Shown: positions 56,117 to 64,000 of the stretch, piece by piece | How positions within the stretch are numbered: position 1 is the first letter of the stretch | How the letters are laid out: the number at the start of each line of letters is the position of its first letter | From: Scolanthus callimorphus | Taxonomy: Eukaryota > Cnidaria > Anthozoa > Actiniaria > Edwardsiidae | Length of the DNA: 64,000 nt | Direction of reading: 5' to 3' | Assembly (NCBI GenBank): GCA_033964015.1 | Contig: CM066919.1 | Location: 992,001 to 1,056,000, forward strand | The notes under the pieces: model-generated | The model's database searches: none | What the model saw: only the letters and a program-made list of their open reading frames with translations | Told to the model about the DNA's origin: nothing | Translations under genes and position numbers: made by a program

Positions 56117-59100
56117 ATGTTTTCGTCCGGTTTTGGCGGCACCTCGACTCCCGGTGGTTTTGGCGGGTTCGGAGGTACAGCAGCAACAACTGCGACGACA
56201 AATTTGGGACTCGGGGCTCAACCGAATCCAATGAAGGACATTGAGGTTCAGTCTCCACCAGATGACACCATAAGTGCGTTGAAATTCAGCCCTAAAGCGG
56301 ACTTCTTGATCGCTTCTTCTTGGGCTAATGATGTGAGTTTCAGTAAACACGTGATAAAACACCGAATTATCACGTCAGTCATCTGAAATCCGCTCTATGT
56401 CTGTAGTGAAACCAATCGCAAAGTAATTACACCAATTCTGAATAAAATGTATAGGAATTATTATACAGTAATTGCGAATTACTCACGACAGTCATCTGAA
56501 ATTCGCTCTATGACTGTCCTTATTAATTTACAATCACTCCTATAGTTTTAGTTTACAAGGTAGCTTTACTAAGGGCTGGTTCACACTTAAACTGAAGTGC
56601 AGGGAGTTTGCACAAGACTAAGTGTGTGTATGTGTGAACTTATGTGATCCAAGTGGTAATGGTACTTTTTGTAACTTTTGTGTAAAGTTTCAAGCTTGTT
56701 TTGTTTCCAGATGACTACACCAATAGTTCAGTGCAGTAGCCTTTTGTACTTTCATGTCCTCCATTGAGATAAAACCTAAATATGGGATAGAGTAGATTTC
56801 AGATGACCATCGCAGGGTTTGATCTTAACGGTGGTCAACTAGCCAAATACTAGTAGAATTTTCGTTTTGGCTAGTGGATTTTGGCTCTTAAATAGCCATC
56901 TTGGCTACTGGATTTTTGGCAAAGAAGTAAAACTTTCAAATGTTTTTCACAAGTTTTTCATCTAAATAAATTGAAAGAAAACAAGAGGTAAAAATCATTC
57001 TACAGCAATCGCCGCACAATATCATCTGTATGAATTCTTAGACTTTTCACTACTGTCATTGAATAATGGTAACATTTAAAAATTCATTTTTATTCAGTGC
57101 ATGGTGTGGCTAGTAGAAAATTATTATGGCTAGTGAATCTTGGCCATTTACTGGCCACTTGAGTTGACTACTATTTTCAAAAGTTAAGATCGAGCCCTGC
57201 CATCGTGAAAGTAAACACAATTGTGTAATCACTAGCCAATCAGAAACAAGAGTAATTACAACTTGCTATTGAATGATTTCCAGCTCAGCCAATCAGGAGC
57301 CGAACCAATTCAGGATTCATAGTCACACAATTGCTCTCGAATTTGATTGGTTGATAGAAATAAGCAGCCAATGAGAAAGCAAACCAATCCAAAGCACAGT
57401 TAAATCACTACAATCATCTGAAATCCACTCTTACATGTATGGTAAATTACTTTTATACAGGTTCGCTGTTGGGAAGTTAAAGAAAATGGACAAACTATTC
57501 CAAAGGCTCAGCAGGCACATACAGGTCCTATACTGGACTGCTGTTGGCATGACGTAAGATTTTAGCTGTAAAGCTCTTTGCCAAATGAGGGGCGATATGC
57601 ACTTCAATGGAAATACATGTGTACATGCATCTTAGCATGCAAAACCTTTTAATTCAGTTTTTTTATCGAATGGGTTTTTGCAGTATTCACTGTAATTAGA
57701 AGTGATTATGTCTACATCATTCTATAATACATGTAACCGGATGTTTATAGTAGCTCTTTTTGTCTGATTCATTATTTTAGGATGGTACAAAGGTATTCAC
57801 AGCTTCGTCAGATAAGCAATGTAAAATGTGGGATCTTCAGTCAAACCAAGCAATACAAGTGGCACAGGTAAACCTTGGGGCATCACCATCGTCATCATCA
57901 GTCTCCCCTCTCTGGAGGATTTGCTCCTCAGGGTGCGCTTATCTCGCTGATAAAGCGCTGAAAGTTCCCCCTGTCCATCATCATACGCCTGAGCTGCTGG
58001 GCATCAATACCCAACGGGCCCTTGAGTTTTGTCCATTTTTTGGATCCTTCTTAAAAGAGCATCTGTTCCATACACCTAGTACAGCATCTCTTCTGCACAT
58101 GGTTACAATTTATGATTTTAGCAATATTACAGAAAAATGATAATGGCAATCTCAAATTTTTTCTCTAAAATGATTTACCATACTGTTACAGACAGAGGTT
58201 CTGAAAAGGTGCACTGGTGCGGACCTGCAACTTTGGCCAAAACCTGCAACTTTGACTAAAACCTGCAATATCTAACATAATCCACTAAAAACAGTATAAT
58301 ATATTCATGAGAATTTGCTTGAAAATTGTGACCTGCACGTTGAATAATATTTTTGACTCCTTTTTAGGGTTGTTTATATCCAATTTTTCTTGTAAAAAAA
58401 GTTTCAAATCAAAAATGTTGCTTGCAGATTGGGGAATAGAGACAACTGGGCATTCCAGTAATTCTGTGGATTCCTGGGAACTAGCTTTGCCACCAAATTC
58501 CTCAACTTTCATCTTTTCGTCCGCAACTTTTACCCTCCAAATCCCACAACTTTTGGCTTTTTTCCCTGCTTTCAGAAGCTTTGTACAGACAATTTATTCA
58601 CAGCAGAAGATTACATCTTGGTTTAGGATCTAGAGCTTATTCCACAATTTTTGTTGATAGCATGATGCACCTATCAAGACATGCCATTGGGTGCAAGCTC
58701 CAAACTACAACTGCCTAATGACAGGGAGCTGGGACAAGACACTCAAATTCTGGGACACACGGTCACCTAATCCAATGCTGACACTTCAGCTTCCTGAGCG
58801 CTGTTATTGTGCAGATGTGGTGTACCCTATGGCTATTGTTGGCACAGCACAAAGAGGAATTATCTGTTATCAGCTGGAGAACACACCCTCTGAGTATAAG
58901 GTACAATTAAGGCATCTGACAGGAGTTTCTGCATCTTCAGTGTATTTTCTGCAGAATTTGGGAAGAAAAGTAGTAAAAATCAAAAATTATAACTCTTCTT
59001 AGTATTCCTTGATTAAAGGTGACAGGATTATGGATGGAAGAATGGCTGACATGTGGCCACCCAAATAATTTGAGTTCAGCAATACCGTATTTACCCATGT

Positions 59101-62100
59101 ATAATGCGCACCCGTGTATAATACGCACCCCAATTTTGAGGGTCAATTTTGAAAAATAAAGTTTGACAATAGAATGTGAAAATAAACTTCGAACCTCCAA
59201 CAACCATAAGACTTGGGGAAAAATCATCAACAAACAAACGCAATTCTCTCTTGATTTAAGTAAGTTACCTATATGTACTCGCCATGAACAGATGAGTGAA
59301 ATTTTCCGACGGTTTCTTCATTTTAATTGTTTGTTTGAGAGAAATCTTGTGCCACAAGTGATTTCACGCAAAATTTAAATAGTTGTACTAATATTTATAT
59401 GCATTGTAGCCTTCTAGCAGGCGTTTACAGGGTGATTTTATCGCAAAAATCCCAGAGTTCGTAGTCGCGAGTGCCGATGTGCGCCATCTTGGATCTTGGA
59501 CGTGCGTCCTGGGCCGAGTCACAAAATCCAAAATGGCGCTCGCGACTACGAACTCAGAGATTTTTGCAATAAAAACAGCCTCCAACGCCTCCTGGCAGGT
59601 TTCACGGATTGAAATCCTAGCTTTATTATTGGAAACCGAACCAGACTACCATGAATCAGCTAATTTGTAAAGGATCTTTTGTATTTGTTGTTAAGCAAAT
59701 TCCCAAAAGCGATGTTCCGTGTATAATACGCATCACGTTTTTGAGGCTCATTTTGGACTGAAAAAAGTGCGCATTATATACGGGTAAATACGGTACCTTG
59801 TTTTTGATTGGCCATATACCGGTACACACAAGAGATGAAGACTTGTGTCAAATGTGACCAGACAAGGACTTGACTGGTCAACTTTTGATATTTTGGACAG
59901 ACATCTCCCGATGACTGGCTCTTACATTGTTTTTAACCCTCTAGGTAGTCTGTGCCTCCCAACTGGAAGCTTATCCTATTATTATTCTGCTCAGAATAAT
60001 GTCTGTTTAGGAACTACGTATAAATTATGTACCGTGCAGTCCTTCTTACAGTATGCAACATTTGCATCGTTTAGTATGAGATTGGAAAGGCACTGTCATG
60101 TTTCCTTATAAAATTACTGGAAAAGTGATTATTGTTTTATTTTTCAGAGAATTGAGTCACCCCTCAAGTATCAGGTACATACATTATAGACCAAAGATAT
60201 TCATAAAACTATGTTTAGATATTTCAGGTTATTGATCAGTGCTCACCAACAAGGGTATAGTAAGTTGAGACCTGCTAATTTAAGCCCCAGTTATAACTAC
60301 TCCTTTTTTCCTAGAACTGTTAGAACTTGGAACCTGCTATCTAGGGAGGCAACTAATGCCTCATCGAATTATTCAAATCAAGTGCCCTGTCGGCACAAAG
60401 ATCTGGGTCCCCAGCCACCTAAGGCGCTTATAAGACCTGCAAGCCATCCTAGACATTAGCGCAAGATAGGATTATTTATTTAAGCAGTTAAACACAATGC
60501 TAAGCATTATGCATTATGGGTCAGTGTCATTAGAAAGTCAAAATTCTTCAAGTTTGACCAGCCAATCACAGCCCACAAAACCAGACCAATCAGCAATCAG
60601 CTATTTATAAGTCCTGTAATTTTGATCTGCCCAAGACAAGTGTAAAGCTCGAGAAAAAATACAATGCACAGCATCAATGACACTTCAGAAAATGTTCCCG
60701 CCTCGTTTTCGGCATGCTCATAACACACAGGAAACCCACAACATAAATAATTATCCTGAGTTATGCATTTGAAGATTACAAACTCTTCGGTCTATTTCTT
60801 TTGGTAAGCTGCTAAAATATTATCAGGTACGTGCCCCATCTGCCCTGATTCAAATGTATGAAAGCTTAGAGGCAGCTTTCAAAGTATAGTCCTTTTCACA
60901 GTTCCTTGCTCTTTTGTGATTAAAATTAGCCTGAAGTCGAGTCTACCGTTGACCAGGGGTGACTAATGTATTGTTTGGTTAAATTGTAGACTTGACTTCA
61001 GGCTAGAATTCCAATTTGAATTCCAATAAAGTGAGCAACTGTGAAAAGGACTATTGATGTTAAAGTTTTGATGTTTTTCATGGCCATTTCTTTCCTGAAC
61101 AGAATCGATGTGTCAGCATATTCAGGGATTCCAAGAAGAACAACCAGCCAGTGGGGTTTGCCCTCGGCTCAGTGGAAGGGAGAGTTGCCATTCAATTTAT
61201 ACAGCCTGCAACCACGTAAGCCTGTAGATGAGGAATCTTGATTAAAACTTGTTAAAACTACCCACAGCTGCCTGGCTTGTCACATTTTGATGCAGATGGC
61301 TCTTATAACAGCCATTGACACATGTCATTGACGCATTGTTTTTGTTCGATATTAGAAGACGAATTATGTGTAGAAGTGCTTGATTGTAAAACTGTAGCTT
61401 AAACCCAGTGACAGGATCTTGTACATCCTTGATATTTTGCATAATACCTTTTTATTTCAGTAAAGATAACTTCACATTCAAGTGTCACAGATCCAATGGT
61501 ACAGCCACAAGTAACATTCAGGATATCTATGCTGTGAGTCATCCCCAAGGGGTACACCCCTTAAAAATATAAGTGGATGGTCAATTCAAAAAATGACCCA
61601 TCCTTCGGGATAGCAAACAAGGTGTGGTCAACAGAAAAATTACCCCTGATAGCAAATTTGCCAAATAAAAATCTGGTTCACTCATGTTCTGTGGATGCGT
61701 TTAGGGAGGTTTCCTGTGATTGCCAAGCTGAAACATGTCACACCCTCTGCCGTGGTGCAACCACAGGAACCCCAATTTTTCAGCGGGGTGGTGGGTACCG
61801 GCATCAACCCCTTAGGTACCCAATACCCCTTTTTCAGACCTCATTTTCTCAGAGCATTATCTAGCAGCACCTGTTTTTACTGCACATATGGACTCCTCTC
61901 ACTGCGAGGAAAGCGTTGGAGCATTCACCTTTTTAATACCTATTTTAAGGAGATACTTGCTCCTAAAATTCAGCTCTGAGAGGTAGGTGGCTCCGTTACT
62001 TACCCCCCCCCCCCCCCCCCACCCCCAAATTGGGTACCAAAAAAGCATGGATGTTTTGACCCATTCCCTAAATTCTATATATTTATAAGTTATATAAGAT

Positions 62101-63801
62101 GTATATACAGTAATAATAAGTTATAATGATACATTCTAATATAATATAAACTAAACTAAATACATTTGCCTCCAGGTGAACTCAATTGCGTTCCACCCTG
62201 TCCATTTTTGCCTACTGTCCACTGTGGGATCAGATGGGAAGTTCAGTTTTTGGGATAAAGATGCTCGCACTAAACTCAAGGTTTGTGAAAACACGGCTCT
62301 AACCCGTGTAAGAATCTGTTTATTGTCCACGAATTGCGTCAAAAAGCTTCTTTTGTTTGGTAGAACGAATCATGAAGAAATAAAAACTGAACACAAAGGT
62401 TTCCTCTAGGAATGGTTCTTACACCCCCGATTCAAAAATATATCTGTTACTCTATGTTAAAGCAAGGAGGTTTTATAAAACCTCCCTGGTTAAAGATGTC
62501 CTTGCTAGATGAGCTGTTCAGAATATTTTGAAGGATACAACAAAGCTATAGAGGGCACAAAAACGCAATTAACACGATATTTCTTTTTTCAGTCTTTTGT
62601 TGAAGAGACACGGTTTATGTATAAAACATGACGATCAAAAAACACACTGATTGACTCATCTCGGAAACTAACAAGTCGCAATCAATCAGCAACGCAGCAG
62701 CTTGTCTCGCAACGTTGCAAAAAGTAGAAACCTACATACTTTTTCTGCAACTTGCAACGCAATATTTTGTTGCGTTGCTGGAGTATGTCACATGTACTTT
62801 CACTGAAACTGGCATGGGAGATGTGAGAAAAAGTGCCTTGTGCAACTTTCATCTAATTGTAGTATGATGTAGGTTATTATTTTGTTGTTGTTGCAGTTGG
62901 TTAGGTTGGATACCAATGCAGACTAGTCATTAAACACTTGTCCAAAAGAATTTACACTCGTTTTCAGTCACACGTGCACCCTGCGCTTTCGTTTCCGAGT
63001 CGCGACTGGTGTTTGGTGGACGTCAATCAAGACTTTCGGCCTAGCCACGGGCCCACAGGCTAACATAATATGGCCGACCGCGCTTTTTAGGTTTAATAAA
63101 ACTCGGTCGACCATTATTATGCTAGCCCGTGGGCCCGTGGCTAGGTCACTCAGTCGAAAGTCTTGATTGACGTCCACCAAACACCAGTCGCGACTCGGAA
63201 ACTAGAAGTTCAGGGTGCACGTGTGACTGAAAACGGGTGCAAAACTACAAGATTGTTAACCAATCTGATACTTATTCTTATCTTGTAATTTCACAGACAT
63301 CTGAACAACTCAATCTCCCAATCACTGCCTGCTGCTTCAACTCCAAGGGGAATATTTTTGTTATTCTGTTGGCTACGACTGGTCAAAGGTAAGACAACCC
63401 CTTCAAAGTATTCAGTGAGTCTGTCTACCATACAAGGTACCTCGACATCTTGAAGTTTCTTTGCAATGCAGTAAAATAATGCAATGCATACAAGAACCTA
63501 CTGTTACAGAACCTACAGGCCGATGGCAAAGAAAAACTGATAAGGTAGGGGGTTCGGCGATTTTTTGGAACGGCCCACTGCCGAGTTCCTGGGATGTTGG
63601 CAGTATTTCCCTTTTGTAAATGGTCGATACCTTTCATAGAAACGGAAAACTGCGCGGAGGCTGAGGCTGCTCGAGTGACTGAGTATGTAACGGTACTTTT
63701 TGTGTGTTTTTTCTCAGGGCCACGAGTACTACAACCCCCAAGTCAAGCCTAAAATACTACTACGAAACTGCGCTGATGAACTAAAACCAAGGAAAAAGTG
63801 A
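56117..63801 (+). CDS. RAE1: RAE1, mRNA export factor / nuclear pore WD-repeat protein
   Basis: Ten exons: 56117-56332, 57461-57553, 57781-57867, 58661-58900, 60148-60174, 61103-61215, 61461-61533, 62176-62280, 63297-63388 and 63718-63801, all with GT..AG borders. The protein of about 376 residues begins with a Gly-rich stretch ([20 protein letters not shown]) and then the seven-blade WD propeller: [94 protein letters not shown] and [23 protein letters not shown]1 binds NUP98, acts in mRNA export at the nuclear pore and helps spindle assembly. Exon 5 is only 27 bp. Exon 9 lacks one base near 63360: homologues read a Tyr and then a GYDWSKG-like segment, and restoring the frame there is required to join exon 10. 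In a single-copy essential gene this suggests a sequence error. Introns contain several MITEs. Confidence 0.93.
56371..56512. repeat. MITE family B copy in RAE1 intron 1
   Basis: GTCAGTCATCTGAAATCCGC occurs at both sides in the same orientation (56375 and 56487), with GTGAAACCAATCGCAAAGTA between. The interior is the reverse complement of the 13116 fragment. The direct arrangement suggests one full end plus a second, overlapping copy. Confidence 0.65.
56788..57432. repeat. MITE family B copy split by another insertion
   Basis: The outer ends TAGAGTAGATTTCAGATGAC and ATCATCTGAAATCCACTCTTA, and the inner CCAATCA/TGATTGG boxes, match the 3235-3502 element in the opposite orientation. The left end is separated from the rest by the insert at 56813-57199. 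Confidence 0.8.
56813..57199. mobile_element. hAT-like non-autonomous element nested in a MITE
   Basis: It begins CAGGGTTTGATCTTAAC and ends GTTAAGATCGAGCCCTG, inverted ends starting with the CAGGG typical of hAT transposons. CCATCG flanks it (56807-56812 and 57200-57205). hAT targets are usually 8 bp, so the 6-bp match is short but the surrounding sequence may have changed. Inside, CTAGTGGAT/TGGCTAGT-type motifs are repeated. Confidence 0.75.
59085..59793. mobile_element. 709-bp TA-flanked DNA element in RAE1 intron 4
   Basis: CCGTATTTACCCATGTATAA with TGCGCAC at the left matches GTGCGCATTATATACGGG with TAAATACGG at the right, each next to TA. A central hairpin pairs TTCGTAGTCGCGAGTGCC with GCGCTCGCGACTACGAA around 59458-59560. 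No transposase. Confidence 0.8.
60211..60460 (+). pseudogene. C-terminal LINE reverse-transcriptase remnant in RAE1 intron 5
   Basis: The frame encodes [16 protein letters not shown] followed by SREATNASS. The [11 protein letters not shown] block resembles the conserved end of ORF2 in many non-LTR retrotransposons. No polymerase motifs remain upstream. It is a different family from the LINE at 32-35 kb, whose corresponding block is SFSYSGAKVWN. Confidence 0.65.
60889..61051. repeat. TA-flanked MITE next to RAE1 exon 6
   Basis: GTCCTTTTCACAGTTCCTTG pairs with AGCAACTGTGAAAAGGAC, each bordering TA. TAGCCTGAAGTCGAGTCTAC pairs with GTAGACTTGACTTCAGGCTA inside. Its right end is about 50 bp before the exon 6 acceptor. 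Confidence 0.8.
62690..62785. repeat. GCAACG-rich hairpin in RAE1 intron 8
   Basis: AGCAACGCAGCAGC and GTTGCAAAAAGTAG on the left pair roughly with CTACATACTTTTTCTGCAAC and GTTGCGTTGCT on the right. Confidence 0.55.
62954..63240. repeat. 287-bp palindrome in RAE1 intron 8
   Basis: CACTCGTTTTCAGTCACACG with TGCACCCTG on the left is mirrored by CAGGGTGCACGTGTGACTGA with AAACGGGTG on the right. GTTTGGTGGACGTCAATCAA and GCCACGGGCCCAC also pair with complements. The loop is near 63085. It ends about 56 bp before exon 9. Confidence 0.85.
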
Positions 63802-64000
63802 AAGCGCTGAGATTCAGGACAAAGACAGATAAGTTAATGGCGAGGATAAAACATTATCTGAAGGGACCGAGTCGTCGGACGATTCCCAATGTAAGCAATC
63901 TGAGAGCGAAACAGAATCCTGCGAAAACGTCAGTGGAAAATGCTTGTAAGGTATTTGTATATATTGCAAATATAGAAGATAATTTGTTAACAACTATGTT

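Noticed and set aside
57826..58140. Open frame extending RAE1 exon 3 into a longer protein
   Set aside because: It runs through the GTAAAC donor into intron 3. The RAE1 sequence resumes precisely at the acceptor at 58661.

Overview
The window is eukaryotic, intron-rich and packed with repeats. It most likely comes from an anthozoan cnidarian (sea anemone or stony coral). The reasons are the gene content (hippocalcin/neurocalcin-type calcium sensors, CTHRC1-like secreted collagens, RAE1), spliceosomal introns with metazoan-type GT..AG borders, a CR1/L2-like LINE with an esterase-type ORF1, many small TA-flanked MITEs, and a repeat core (GGGCTAACGCTCGAAAC) that I remember as abundant in coral and anemone genomes. 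The species assignment is an inference.

Layout. From 1 to 21 kb there is no convincing coding gene. This stretch holds MITEs, foldbacks and AT-rich sequence, plus one likely promoter with a non-coding first exon (6.3-6.5 kb). From 22 to 40.4 kb lies a tandem family of three neuronal calcium sensor genes (about 26.9, 30.9 and 39.8 kb). Each has its whole coding region in one exon behind a 5'-UTR splice acceptor, and each follows a conserved upstream block; a fourth such block at 20.9 kb has no gene next to it. Copies 1 and 2 lie in a segmental duplication and each carries a one-base frameshift; copy 3 is intact. A decayed LINE on the minus strand (32.1-35.6 kb), a 2.4-kb minisatellite (35.8-38.2 kb) and a 0.7-kb palindrome (38.5-39.2 kb) separate copies 2 and 3.

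From 43.6 to 55.1 kb is a second tandem family, encoding a CTHRC1-like protein: signal peptide, about 25 Gly-X-Y triplets and a conserved C-terminal domain. There is a relic (A), a copy without a 3' exon (B), a copy with frameshifts and an internal stop (C), and one intact three-exon gene (D, 53344-55100). A 10-bp-period minisatellite lies between C and D. From 56.1 to 63.8 kb is a complete ten-exon RAE1 (mRNA export/nuclear pore WD-repeat protein) with MITEs in its introns and an apparent one-base deletion in exon 9.

The genes do not form a pathway. The window shows two young tandem families and one single-copy housekeeping gene in a landscape shaped by mobile elements. Paralogous duplications supply natural empty sites for several insertions. 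A recurring pattern of single-base deletions, several in homopolymers, leaves open whether some broken genes are real pseudogenes or consensus errors. All repeat and gene calls were made by reading; no alignment, search or folding was run.
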